Source: JAHEGP01 sp963751595 | GTDB lineage: Bacteria > Pseudomonadota > Gammaproteobacteria > Pseudomonadales > JAHEGP01 | Assembly: GCA_963751595.1 (NCBI GenBank) | Contig: CAVVVC010000001.1 | Location: 1,116,001 to 1,180,000, forward strand | Reading direction: 5' to 3' | Length of the DNA stretch: 64,000 bases | In this document: positions 1 to 8,980 of the stretch, in pieces | Layout: each line of letters opens with the position of its first letter | Numbering within the stretch: position 1 is the first letter of the stretch | Position numbers and translations under genes: made by a program | The notes under the pieces: model-generated | Told to the model about the DNA's origin: nothing | The model's input: only the letters and a program-made list of their open reading frames with translations | Databases searched by the model: none

Positions 1-49
1 CGCCTTACCAAGGTTACAGCCGCACAACGGCCTGTCTGACACTGACCTG

Positions 50-871
50 TCAATCATGGGGAACAGGGCGCTCATTGACGCCAACATATTCGATATCGTC
101 ACAGGTCAAAGGTAAAAATGATCCTGGCGGATTTTTTTGATACTCCTCATAGCAGGCGTGGACGCCACCATTTACACAAAGACTGAATACAATATATGCC
201 TGGTAGGGGGCCAGGCCTTGGTCAAGCCAAAAAGCACTCAGATAACCCGCAAGGTTGAGCGATTCACCATATCTTTCGCTGAGATATTCCTGAATACGGT
301 AAGCGGCCGTCAGGTGCGGTCCGTCTTCAAATCCCAGATTTTCGGCGACTCGTTGCATTGCAGCGACTCTTTCATCGCCGATCGCTATCGGGCGGATATA
401 CCCCGGCGCCAGGATCTTGCCTTTATGTTTCGCATGGCCCTCAATAAAATCTGTGACTAAATGCCCGGCGCGCAAGGACTTCGTTGCCCTGGCAATAAAA
501 TGAAGAGTATCCAGCACAGTGCCTGGGCCGTACAATCTGGAATCACTGGCCATGATACCAGCGCATATAGCAGCCACCGGGGATACCCGGGCATCGCCTC
601 CAAGAGCTCCCAACTGGTTGCACCAGATTCTGGAGTCAGGCCAGCTCAAACATATAAATGCACTCTCCATCCAATCGGACAGGCGTTTTTCCGGCAACTT
701 ACCCGTTACATTCAAGAGTAATACCTGGAAGAAGCTGGCATTGCCGACCAGGTCATCCATCATTGAGTAACCCTGATTGGAAACGCCTTGCCCAAGCACC
801 CAACCGCCTTTCCGGGAATAAATCTGGCCGCGGCGTCTTTGCCAATAATCCTGAGGCGCGAGGTCAGTCAT
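50..871 (-). CDS. Citrate synthase-like protein, second of a pair (partner B)
   Basis: About 273 aa, resembling the citrate synthase fold. Seen: a helix rich in small residues with 'SPVAAICAGIMASDS', then 'LYGPGT' where true citrate synthases have the 'GPxHGGA' catalytic-histidine loop, and 'GYIRPIAIGDERV' where the family has 'GHRVYKxxDPR'. The last acidic residue seems kept, while both catalytic histidines appear absent. At roughly 270 residues it is much shorter than citrate synthase (about 430). I chose the ATG at 871: it overlaps the stop of the upstream paralogue by 8 bases, implying translational coupling; an in-frame start further upstream at 913 would lie deep inside that gene. Probably forms a heteromer with the preceding gene product. 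The substrate is unknown. It could be a citryl-CoA lyase-like or 2-methylcitrate-type enzyme, or a catalytically inactive subunit. Confidence 0.6.
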   Translation of the reverse strand: MTDLAPQDYWQRRRGQIYSRKGGWVLGQGVSNQGYSMMDDLVGNASFFQVLLLNVTGKLPEKRLSDWMESAFICLSWPDSRIWCNQLGALGGDARVSPVAAICAGIMASDSRLYGPGTVLDTLHFIARATKSLRAGHLVTDFIEGHAKHKGKILAPGYIRPIAIGDERVAAMQRVAENLGFEDGPHLTAAYRIQEYLSERYGESLNLAGYLSAFWLDQGLAPYQAYIVFSLCVNGGVHACYEEYQKNPPGSFLPLTCDDIEYVGVNERPVPHD

Positions 872-1715
872 CAGCTTCACTCCACTGGAAGTGATAATCG
901 CTATCGCTAACAAAGGGCATGGCTGTGATCGGTTTGCCGCTCATTTCAATGGAATGGGCTAGCAAGCCGGGGCTGGATGCCAGTTGGTAAAGACCCGCAC
1001 CTACGTTTGGGCTAAAGCCCAGTTCGGTAAACATGGCGGCAGCTATGCCGGGCATTTGCCATCCGAGATTCGACTTGCGGATACCCTTCACGAACGCCAC
1101 ACCCCAGGCCAACGCTTCGTTGTCTGGAAAGGATTTATGTAATCGCTGTGCCGCAGCATCGGCGAAGCTATCGACACCTGCAAAACAGCTGCCAAAGCCA
1201 GGTGCCACACACAGGGGTTCTCCCTCAGCAAGCGGCTTATCCTCCAACGCCTGGCACAGTTCTGCCGCCAGGAGCAGGGGATCTTTGCGGATGTATTTAC
1301 GCAGAAACTTAATCGCATTGCGCACCTGTGCCGCACCAAGATGATCGCCGCCAAGCAGCGCAAGCCCAATCGGCAGGAGATGTAGCGGATCCGTTCTGGA
1401 TACGCTGGCATTCATGACGGCACGGGTCGCCGCATGGCGGGGGCCGGGATTTGCGAGCAGAATCAGTATTTGCTGCAACTGCGCCGCTTGCCCGGCACCG
1501 GGCAGTTCACCTTTCAACAAGCAAAAAACAACCTCTACCAGGCTTCTGCGCTCCATCAGGTCGAGCACATCGTAGCCATGCCATAGCACCCGCTGCGCCA
1601 CAAAGGGATTCTCCGGGTCAGGAATTTCCTGGCAGACTTTGGTACCTAGCTTGTCGGCAAACACATCGCCGCGGGGTTTTACAACTGCCTCTTCAGACGA
1701 TTTCAGCTCCGTCAT
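864..1715 (-). CDS. Citrate synthase-like protein, first of a pair (partner A)
   Basis: 283 aa, citrate synthase superfamily. Seen: 'LPIGLALLGGDHLGAAQV' aligns with the 'IxxLxGPxHGGA' region and keeps a histidine, though with Leu in place of the first Gly of the loop. 'PGFGSCFAGVD' matches 'GFGHPxYKxxDPR' with the His replaced by Ser but the Asp kept. 'GWQMPGIAAAMFTELGFSP' and 'GLLAHSIE' resemble the family's C-terminal helices. The start ATG shares one base with the TonB receptor stop (TAATG), so the two are translationally coupled; the stop overlaps partner B by 8 bases. Length is about 60 percent of a canonical citrate synthase. Condensation or cleavage of an acyl-CoA with an oxoacid is the likely chemistry, but no substrate can be named. 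Seen together with partner B, the family's catalytic residues look divided between two polypeptides (inference). Confidence 0.65.
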   Translation of the reverse strand: MTELKSSEEAVVKPRGDVFADKLGTKVCQEIPDPENPFVAQRVLWHGYDVLDLMERRSLVEVVFCLLKGELPGAGQAAQLQQILILLANPGPRHAATRAVMNASVSRTDPLHLLPIGLALLGGDHLGAAQVRNAIKFLRKYIRKDPLLLAAELCQALEDKPLAEGEPLCVAPGFGSCFAGVDSFADAAAQRLHKSFPDNEALAWGVAFVKGIRKSNLGWQMPGIAAAMFTELGFSPNVGAGLYQLASSPGLLAHSIEMSGKPITAMPFVSDSDYHFQWSEADD

Positions 1716-3931
1716 TAGAACTGATATCCAATTTTGCCGTAGACAGCTCTACCGGCCAGCGGGAAGTCACCGGGCACCAGAGATCCTCCGGGGATAGCCG
1801 CCTCACCCGGACTCGGCTCATAAGCCTCGACATCGAATACGTTATTCACTACCAGCGAAATGTCCAGATGATTGATGATATTGGTGCGGCGCAGCACCAG
1901 CGACGTTAGCGTGTAATCACCTATCGGATCCCGCGGGTCCCCGGCTTCACGCTTGCGATCGGCGACCCATTTTGCCTGGCCGCTCAACTCCCAGTCATAC
2001 GCAAAATTCCACCGCAGATCGGCGAATAGCTGGTGTTGCGGCCCGTTAGGAACATCTTTATCCGAAGCATCGAAGTAGGATCTCTGCCAGGCATAATGTG
2101 TCTTCAGGGAAAGACTCGAAGTCATGCGCCATTCTGCTTCGAGTTCGAAACCGTAACCCGTTTGGCCGCCGGTATTTTTCGCTCGCCGGGCACCCGTCTC
2201 GACGGGATTCCCACTGCCATCCAATTCTTCGGCTTCAACCGGTGCAAACTGAATCAGGTCATCAATCTCGTAATAATAAACATTGAGTCCGGTGCGCAAG
2301 TCGAAGGTCGGGCGGTAATCGAAAGCCACCTCCCAGGTGTTGATCGTTTCTGGATCAAGGTCGGGATTTCCAAGGGACACAGGATTGTTTTCAACAAACA
2401 GCTCGGCAAATGATGGCGCCCTGAAGGCCCGCCCATAGAGAAATTTGGTGGTGAGATCCTGGCGGGTATTCCAAACCAGCGCTACCCGGGGGTTAACCGT
2501 CGAGCCAAAGTCCGAGTAGTGGTCGTAACGAACGCCCAGGGTCAGGTTCCAATCGGCAGCTAATGCCCATTCGTCTTGCAGCGAAGCGTAATGAACCGTG
2601 CGACTCTCGTCGGGGATAAAATTGTAAGGCGTCCCGGTCACTGAGGTCAGTGTTCCATCGACCACCTGAAAAGCCTCTACCGGGTTTATTGCCAAACCCC
2701 CATAATTCTTGGTCTCTTCGCCATGTAGCTTGGTATAGTTGAGGCCGGCAGCCACACGAATAGTGTGTCGATCAAAGCCAGTATAAAAAGCTGACGCATC
2801 GAAGCGCTGATGTTCTTCATACACTTCCGGGTTACCCAACATACCGTCGGTAAACAGCCCAATGCCGGCGATCGATCCGGGAACAATACTGCCATCCTCA
2901 CCTATTTGAATACCCGCGACGTTACCGTCGGCCCCCAATGGCAATAGCGCACCCTCGGGAAATAGAGTCTGCTCAGACTTGGTATTGATATCCATATAGC
3001 TTAATTTCGCTTCGTACTCCCAATCCTTGACACTATCCCGGTTGACGTAAGCCAGGTCGAGAAGATAATTGTTCGCCTCAGATGATCCCCCCGGGTCTAA
3101 TGCCAGCGCCAGACCGGGACCGACGCCCGGCTGCTGTCGCCAGTTCCAGGCTGAGAATTTCCAATGCTGCCAGCTGATCTCGACCCGAATATCCGCCCTT
3201 TTTTCATCCGTCGCCGCTTGAGACGGTGCCAGTGAGGCGGTCGTCCCCAGAAAACCATCAATCGTGGTCTGTGCATCTGCATCGATTATGCGACCACTGT
3301 CCCCGTCGGTTTTGAGAAAATTCACAGAAAACATCAGCTCGACATCTCCCAGCTGACTGCCGTTCAGCAGCCACAGCTCCTGGGTATTGAACGAGCCGGC
3401 ACGAACGCCGAATTGTGTGCCATCTACCTGCTCGCTGGTTTTGGTAATCACATTGATGACGCCGGCAAATGCGTCGGCGCCATAAATTGCCGACCCCGGC
3501 CCACGAATCACCTCAATCCTTGCAATATTGCTGACAGGCAGGGTGTTTTTGGCGCCACGATCGCCAAAATAAAGCTGGGTGATGGGCGTACCATTCACCA
3601 GCATCAACACCTGGGGATTTTTGTCGGTATGAATACCGCGCATGGAATAAATAGGCGAGAAGCGATAAGAAGAAAGCGCGACGTGCAATCCCGGCACGGT
3701 TTCCAGCACCTGGTCCAGGTTTGCTGCCCCCATTGCCTCGATTTCACCGGCAGTAATCACCGTGGCAACGGCCGGCGCTTCAGAAACCGCCTGCTGCTGC
3801 CCGGTTGCGATACTGACAAAGTCTTCATCACCGAAGGACAGCAACAGATCCTCGTCAGCGGCGTAGCTGGCGCCGGCAAGCGACATCAACAATGCCAGGC
3901 AATGGCGATGATAACGAACTGAACTATTCAT
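1715..3931 (-). CDS. TonB-dependent outer-membrane receptor
   Basis: About 738 aa. TonB-gated uptake of a scarce ligand (siderophore, vitamin or sugar; not identifiable here) across the outer membrane. The ATG at 3931 gives a clean signal peptide ending 'SLAGASYA'; the longer reading from 3979 adds residues before it. Next comes a plug domain with 'ATVITAGEIEAMGA', 'VPGLHV', 'SMRGIH' and 'IEVIRGPGSAIYGADAFAG', which is the hallmark plug signature. The barrel includes 'FAELFVENNP' and 'GNPDLDPETINTWE', and the chain ends in an aromatic residue (GYQF) as outer-membrane barrels do. It is the first gene of an overlapping trio with the two citrate-synthase-like genes, suggesting its cargo is related to their substrate. 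The spacing to the upstream TPP enzyme is about 300 bases, so co-transcription with that gene is uncertain. Confidence 0.9.
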   Translation of the reverse strand: MNSSVRYHRHCLALLMSLAGASYAADEDLLLSFGDEDFVSIATGQQQAVSEAPAVATVITAGEIEAMGAANLDQVLETVPGLHVALSSYRFSPIYSMRGIHTDKNPQVLMLVNGTPITQLYFGDRGAKNTLPVSNIARIEVIRGPGSAIYGADAFAGVINVITKTSEQVDGTQFGVRAGSFNTQELWLLNGSQLGDVELMFSVNFLKTDGDSGRIIDADAQTTIDGFLGTTASLAPSQAATDEKRADIRVEISWQHWKFSAWNWRQQPGVGPGLALALDPGGSSEANNYLLDLAYVNRDSVKDWEYEAKLSYMDINTKSEQTLFPEGALLPLGADGNVAGIQIGEDGSIVPGSIAGIGLFTDGMLGNPEVYEEHQRFDASAFYTGFDRHTIRVAAGLNYTKLHGEETKNYGGLAINPVEAFQVVDGTLTSVTGTPYNFIPDESRTVHYASLQDEWALAADWNLTLGVRYDHYSDFGSTVNPRVALVWNTRQDLTTKFLYGRAFRAPSFAELFVENNPVSLGNPDLDPETINTWEVAFDYRPTFDLRTGLNVYYYEIDDLIQFAPVEAEELDGSGNPVETGARRAKNTGGQTGYGFELEAEWRMTSSLSLKTHYAWQRSYFDASDKDVPNGPQHQLFADLRWNFAYDWELSGQAKWVADRKREAGDPRDPIGDYTLTSLVLRRTNIINHLDISLVVNNVFDVEAYEPSPGEAAIPGGSLVPGDFPLAGRAVYGKIGYQF

Positions 3932-4233
3932 AAAACGCGGCCTGAAGGCAGATAAACTTATGAAATGCGGCACGCCCACGGGGTCCTGCTTCTGCTCTGT
4001 GTATACTATTTATCGTAGCGACTGCGTTGAAGGACTGGTTGGCATTTCACTCTACACTTGCTCAAGGCTTTATTTGACGATGAGGCCAAACTTGACTAAA
4101 GACTTGAAAGCTTTAAAGAAAGCCTAGGTTAGGCCAGGGAATCATGCCACCGAATATCGGTTTAAATCTGCATATTCAGGTTGGCGGCAGCTGCGGCTCT
4201 CAGCCGCAGAAAGACACAGCCTGACTGGTCATT
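3932..4233. other. Intergenic region between TPP enzyme and TonB receptor
   Basis: About 300 bases, AT-richer than its neighbours, with no convincing ORF. It holds an 8-bp perfect hairpin at 4191-4209 (CTGCGGCT / AGCCGCAG, 3-nt loop) just after the TPP-enzyme stop; it lacks a T-tract, so a terminator role is only possible. The part nearest the TonB gene should contain its promoter or operator, but I could not identify a convincing Fur box or -10/-35 pair. Confidence 0.4.
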
Positions 4234-6159
4234 TCAAGCTCCAAGCACCCTGGCCCTGAGATCCATGGGGGGCGCCTCCTCTGGATCAATGCAGATATCG
4301 AGCAGGGTCGGGCCATGTTCGTGATGGATATCGTCAAGGTTCAAATCCAATAAATCCTGGGGACAGCGAATCCTGAAACTGCGTATGCCCATGGATTTTG
4401 CGATTGCGCTGAAATCAACTTCCGGCAGGTCGTAGCCAATCGGTTCTGCACCGGTGAGTACCTGGCCGTGCTTTACCATACCCAGGGCACCGTCATTCAA
4501 CACGATAAACACCACCGGCACCTTGTGCTGCTGGGCTACAGACATCTCCTGACCACTCATCAGCATGCTGCCATCACCGGTAATGCACACCGTAATCTGC
4601 CTGGGAGCAGCCAGGGCTGCGCCCACCGAAGCGCCAATAGCCCAGCCCATCGAACAGAATTCGAGGGCCGCCTGAAATAGCCCGCCTACGCTGCTGCGCC
4701 GCCCTGACTCCCTATCCTGGCGCGCAATACCCCGGGCTTCATGGCGACGTTCCAAAATCCGCCTGTCGAAAGGGTTGAGATAATGAATAGCCCATACTAC
4801 GCTATTCCCCGTGTCAAGGAGATAACGGGTGCTGGGGGGAAACAAACGCGTCAGGTAGGTCATCAGCCACTGGGGTTTGACCGGAGCTCTTTCCCAGCCT
4901 GGCGTGTCTTCCGGTGCCAGTGGAACAATCGCGGCTTTTACTCCGCCCTGCTGCGAAGTGCCAGACGGCGTGCGCAAAGGCTGCACCGCGGATCCCTCAG
5001 CGACCTGCGAGTAGCCATCAGCGACCGCATCAAAGCGAGCCAGTATGGTTTCAAAGATTGAAACCATACTGCCTCGAACATGGAGTTTCGCCATGGGAGA
5101 CCGGGTAAAGTTGTTGGCAAGGGACTCGACGTGAATCAACCGGTTATTCAACAGCGCGCTAAAATCCCAGCCGTTACTGGAAAACTCACCGAGACAAGTG
5201 CCCACGGCCACCACCGTATCGACATCGGCATCGAGCAGCGCCTGCCTTGCGCTCTCGTGCCCCCCGAAGCCGATCACACCTGAGTAAAGTGGATGGTAGG
5301 AGCTGATCAAGCCTTTACCATCCGGCGTGGTAACGATGCGCGCATTGAGCTTGAAAGCGACACGGAGTATCAGTGAAATCGCTTCATGACAACCTTCGCC
5401 GAGCACAAACACCGAACCCGCAGACGCTTCCAACAGGTCACAAAGTTGCTGTACCGCGGTCTCATCCTGCATTTGAGGGGTGCGCAACAGCGCCTTGGCA
5501 TCGTAACTTGGCGTCGTGATTGGTAGTGAGCTGCGCAGGATATCCAGCGGAATACTGAGGTGGACCGGACAGCTGTTGCTTATCGCCGTCATTATGGCGG
5601 TGATCAGTTTTTGCTCGAATTGCTCTACATGGCTCACCATGGTGTTATAACCCGTGCAGAACTGGAACATACCGACGGTATTGACGCCAGTGTCCGATGA
5701 TTCCTGGAAAGCCTTGCGACCAAAATTATTCAGCGCGGTCTGCGCCGTAATAACCAGCATCGGAATATTGTTCTCATGGGCCGATGCGACTCCGGTGATG
5801 AGGTTGGTAGCACCCGGCCCAGTGGTCGCGCAACATACCCCCAGCTTACCGCTGTTGCGCTGGTAGCCGTGGGCCATGAAAGCTGCCCCGGTTTCGTGCC
5901 TTGCCACAATAGCCTTTAAACCTCCTCTGCGCTCACTGCGGGCGAGTGCATTATAAAGTGGCTCTATGGCACCACCCGGAACACCAAAAACGTAGTTGAC
6001 ACCGATTGAACCCAGGTATCCCACTAACAGATCACTGGCATCGAAGGGCTGCTCCCGGGGCGCGGCTTCGACGTTTTCGGGAACGGCTGTTCCTGACTGC
6101 GGGGGCGTGTGCTTCCGATAGTCCAGCAATTGAGTGTGGCCTTTAACGAGATGCCCCAC
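4234..6159 (-). CDS. Thiamine-diphosphate-dependent enzyme, acetolactate synthase-like
   Basis: 641 aa. Three-domain ThDP enzyme of the acetolactate synthase / benzoylformate decarboxylase superfamily. Seen: N-terminal Pyr domain with 'VFGVPGGAIEPLYNAL' and the cofactor-activating Glu89 in 'ARHETGAAFMAHGY'; 'TTGPGATNLITGVASA', the classic ALS-family glycine motif; and a C-terminal PP domain with 'GDGSMLMSGQE' followed by 'NDGALGM', the GDG-N Mg-ThDP site near residue 528. A roughly 40-residue N-terminal extension precedes the Pyr domain. There is no neighbouring small regulatory subunit, so it is probably not the biosynthetic IlvB/IlvH enzyme; it may condense or decarboxylate a 2-oxoacid. It lies upstream of, and on the same strand as, the TonB/citrate-synthase-like trio, which invites but does not prove a shared pathway. 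Confidence 0.8.
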   Translation of the reverse strand: MGHLVKGHTQLLDYRKHTPPQSGTAVPENVEAAPREQPFDASDLLVGYLGSIGVNYVFGVPGGAIEPLYNALARSERRGGLKAIVARHETGAAFMAHGYQRNSGKLGVCCATTGPGATNLITGVASAHENNIPMLVITAQTALNNFGRKAFQESSDTGVNTVGMFQFCTGYNTMVSHVEQFEQKLITAIMTAISNSCPVHLSIPLDILRSSLPITTPSYDAKALLRTPQMQDETAVQQLCDLLEASAGSVFVLGEGCHEAISLILRVAFKLNARIVTTPDGKGLISSYHPLYSGVIGFGGHESARQALLDADVDTVVAVGTCLGEFSSNGWDFSALLNNRLIHVESLANNFTRSPMAKLHVRGSMVSIFETILARFDAVADGYSQVAEGSAVQPLRTPSGTSQQGGVKAAIVPLAPEDTPGWERAPVKPQWLMTYLTRLFPPSTRYLLDTGNSVVWAIHYLNPFDRRILERRHEARGIARQDRESGRRSSVGGLFQAALEFCSMGWAIGASVGAALAAPRQITVCITGDGSMLMSGQEMSVAQQHKVPVVFIVLNDGALGMVKHGQVLTGAEPIGYDLPEVDFSAIAKSMGIRSFRIRCPQDLLDLNLDDIHHEHGPTLLDICIDPEEAPPMDLRARVLGA

Positions 6160-6839
6160 TATTTTCGCCTCTGCAAATTGTGCTCAGTTACCCTGGACAA
6201 ACCCGAAACCCAAATAAACCCGTCACTTCCCGGCACAGATACCTGGCGGCTCAGCTTCCCGGGCCAACCCGCCTGCTGATTCGGACAGGCAAACACACGT
6301 CTTACCCGCTACTCGTCAAACGGGTCGAATAATCATCCATGAGTCGTTGAGAAGTCAGGAGTCCCTGAGGCCAAGGTGGCCGCTCTACTGACGTTACTGG
6401 TCGGGAAATGATCCCGGTTTCAGAGGCAGCTTCGGTGCTACGCTCTTTGCCTTACGATGTCCCTATGTCCTGCCCCACAGGCTGCGCTTACAGCTTCAGC
6501 CTACCGACATCAGCAAATCGTAGTAGGAGCAGCGCCCCATTACTACTTTGCCGACGGCAAATTTCTTCCCTGAAATTGAAACGATAGTACCAATGCTACT
6601 GCTTTCGTTATACCCCATCCGTCAGTGCCAGGACAAGGGCCCGCCACAGATTAATGCCACACAAGCCCACGTTTTTGCCGTTGACCCGGGCTCTTGCTCC
6701 GGTCGATACCCGCCAGCCTGAAAACCTCAGGCCGGCTGAGCCCCGCAGCTGAACCCGCGGTTCCGTTTTTTGCCCTGACCCATTCACTGCGGGCGCTGTT
6801 TCGGCCGATATAATCCGCTTTGATAGTCGCATTACGACA
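6160..6839. other. Long intergenic stretch without a supported gene
   Basis: About 680 bases between the TPP-enzyme start and the desaturase relic. Short ORFs exist on the minus strand (for example 6608-6832) but have no recognisable domain and no ribosome-binding site that I trust. The stretch may be decayed sequence continuous with the relic to its right. I see no RNA gene or repeat in it. Confidence 0.4.
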
Positions 6840-7362
6840 GTATTTCGGCCCCTGCAGCAGGCGCTGACGCAACTGCGGCAAGTTGTAAAAAGGCACCCCA
6901 GGAAAGCGATGGTGGGTCATAGGATAGTCAACCGCCAGGGGGAAAAAGGTCAGTTCCTCATATAAAGTCGGCATCGACTCGCCGACTCGCCGCAACATCT
7001 GCCGGGTTTGGCAGACCCAGGTGTTGAGCCACCGTGCGCCAGGGCAGAAACAGGGCGTTAAGGATTATCAATGGCGGTACCCAGAGGATCAGGAATGCCA
7101 GCCAGGGATTGGCCCATGCAAAAATCCACGCGACGGTTCCCAAAAATACACTGGCACGCACCATTTCCGCGGGGGTCAGTGCTGGCGTCTTGCCCAGCAC
7201 GGACATCCGCTTACCCAGCACAAGCATGGCTGTTGCCTCGAAATAGGCATTTTGTACAGGCTTTATCGTAATATCCCCCAATTCCCAAGGGGCGATAAGA
7301 TACTCAATTAGTTTGCGCTCATCAATGCCTTTTGCGGCTAAACCAGGCCGATGCACCGGCAT
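6840..7362 (-). pseudogene. Fatty acid desaturase relic (truncated and frameshifted)
   Basis: Two minus-strand frames together give the C-terminal half of a membrane fatty acid desaturase. The first frame (7362-6958) has a hydrophobic segment 'LAFLILWVPPLIILNALFLP' followed by 'WRTVAQHLGLP', matching the family's 'lWllP...R.iaEH.G'. The second frame (6998 leftward) carries 'FFPLAVDYPMTHHRFPGVPF' then YNLP, clearly derived from the third histidine box 'YHLEHHLFPxVPFYNLP' but with its first His replaced by Pro. The switch lies at about 6960-6990. The N-terminal half with histidine boxes 1 and 2 is missing. The gene is therefore almost certainly non-functional; the flanking sequence to the left looks like further decay. 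Confidence 0.7.
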
Positions 7363-7403
7363 TTAAAGGTGCTAACGATGGACTACTGGGGAATCTTTGC
7401 CGC

Positions 7404-8118
7404 TCACGGCCCAAGGGCGGTTATCAATTCGTCGACCAGTATCGGCAGTAATTCCCCCGCAGGACCACGGCGGTGCTCGGTGAAGTCGTTGGGCTGGGGT
7501 GTGAGCTCGGGATTCAGTTCGATCGCCCGGGCCCCTGATCGCCTCGCAATCTCGACGAATCCCGCTGCAGGATAAACATTACCGGAAGTACCGACGGCAA
7601 TAAATGTATCGCATTGCTCCAGTGCCCCCATGATTTGCCCCATGTGCATGCGGCATTTCTCCAAACCAGACGACATCGGGCCGCAACCGGCCCACGCTGT
7701 TGCACTGGTCGCAGCTATCCGTGGGAAAGAAATCCCCTCGCTGTGCCACCCCGTGGCCGCAGGCGTCACAACGCATCCGCAGCAGTTCGCCGTGCATATG
7801 CAACACCCGCTGGCTGCCGCCCCTTTCGTGGAGGTTGTCAACATTCTGGGTGACCAGGGTAAGCGAATCTCCAATGGCTGACTCAAGCCGAGCCAGGGCG
7901 CGGTGGGCCGGGTTGGGCTCGATTGCAGGCGACAGCAGCTGCCGCCGGCGCTCGTTGTAAAACTCCAGCACCAGTTGCGGGTCCGCCTGAAAAGCTTCGG
8001 GCGTCGCCAGTTGCTCGGCTCGAAAATTGCGCCAGAGCCCGCCCTCTCCGCGAAAGGTCTGCAAACCGGATTCGGCCGAGATACCCGCTCCCGTCAATAC
8101 GAAGATTTTCTGCATCAT
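7404..8118 (-). pseudogene. cobB: NAD-dependent protein deacylase (CobB-type sirtuin) with a frameshift
   Basis: Class III sirtuin that would remove acyl groups from lysines using NAD+. First frame (8118 to about 7645): 'MMQKIFVLTGAGISAESG' (NAD-binding GAGxSxxSG), 'TQNVDNLHERGG', catalytic His in 'LHMHGE', a four-Cys zinc site (CDAC and CDQC), then 'RPDVVWFGEMPH'. The conserved remainder continues in a different minus-strand frame from about 7650 to 7404: 'MGQIMGALEQCDTFIAVGTS', then GNVYPAAGFV and the C-terminus. Dropping one base near 7645-7650 (reading MPH-HMGQI) restores a normal, roughly 237-aa protein. Everything else is well conserved, so this is either a very recent mutation or a base-call/assembly error. 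The start at 8118 (Met-Met-Gln-Lys) matches family N-termini better than the longer upstream reading. Confidence 0.85.
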
Positions 8119-8288
8119 ACGACTGTGCCATCCTCTGATCAATCTTGTACGCTCGCGTTTTGACAAGCCCCGCAATCGTTGCCCCGGCGTCAGGGCCAGC
8201 TTACTATAGTGACCCCGGCCGCACTAGCGAGGCCCGCCATGGGCCCTGGCAGCCTGTTAGGTGACCCACCGCGGAGCACAATCTACAG

Positions 8289-8978
8289 ATGCGCCTCGAT
8301 CGATACATCGCGAACGCGACTGAACTGTCACGCAAACAAGCTCGCCAGTGCATCCGCGATGGGCGGGTGACACTGGACGACACCACGGCGCGGGTGAACC
8401 AGGCCCCGGTTGGTGCTCACAGCAGGGTTACCCTGGACGGCAATGTCCTGCGGCCCGTGGGCCTGCGCTATTTTATGCTGCACAAACCCCCGGGAGTCAT
8501 CTGCGCCAACCACGATGCCCAACACACCACCGTTATCGATCTGCTGGCTGTCGAAGCGAAGGAAACCCTGCAGATCGCCGGGCGCCTCGATATCGACACC
8601 ACCGGCCTGGTGTTGCTGACCGATGATGGCCAATGGAACCATCGCCTTACCAGCCCGCGCCGTCAATGCACCAAGGAATACCATGTTACTACCGCGCAAG
8701 CCATCACCCCCTCCCAGGTCGACCAGCTCAGCCGAGGCGTAACCCTGCTTCACGAGGACCGGCCGACCCGGCCCGCCCGGCTGGAGTTGACGGATTCTTG
8801 CCAGGCAAAGCTATACATCACCGAAGGTCGCTATCATCAGGTCAAGAGAATGTTCGCAGCGGTTGGCAACGCAGTAATCCGGCTGCACCGCAACGCTGTG
8901 GGCGACATTCGCCTGGATGAGACTCTCCGCCCCGGCGAGTTCCGGGAGCTCGCCCCCGCTGAAATAGAAGCCATTTAG
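8289..8978 (+). CDS. rsuA: 16S rRNA pseudouridine(516) synthase RsuA
   Basis: 229 aa. Isomerises U516 of 16S rRNA to pseudouridine. It opens with an S4-like RNA-binding domain ('MRLDRYIANATELSRKQARQ', 'IRDGRVTL') and continues with the RsuA/RluB/E/F catalytic domain: 'HKPPGVICA', the signature 'GRLDIDTTGLVLLTDDG' with catalytic Asp101, and 'YHQVKRMFAAVGN' near the C-terminus. Length matches E. coli RsuA (231). The next gene starts only 2 bases after the stop, so the two rRNA-modification genes are likely co-transcribed and translationally coupled. RluE/RluB are alternatives within the family, but the length and S4 domain favour RsuA. Confidence 0.92.
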   Translation: MRLDRYIANATELSRKQARQCIRDGRVTLDDTTARVNQAPVGAHSRVTLDGNVLRPVGLRYFMLHKPPGVICANHDAQHTTVIDLLAVEAKETLQIAGRLDIDTTGLVLLTDDGQWNHRLTSPRRQCTKEYHVTTAQAITPSQVDQLSRGVTLLHEDRPTRPARLELTDSCQAKLYITEGRYHQVKRMFAAVGNAVIRLHRNAVGDIRLDETLRPGEFRELAPAEIEAI

Positions 8979-8980
8979 AG

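Noticed and set aside
6608..6832. Small minus-strand ORF left of the desaturase relic
   Set aside because: No family, no start signal, and it overlaps the out-of-frame tail of the decayed desaturase.
7579..7886. Programmed ribosomal frameshift in the sirtuin
   Set aside because: No slippery sequence, downstream pseudoknot or internal stop codon motif like those of prfB; mutation or error is simpler.
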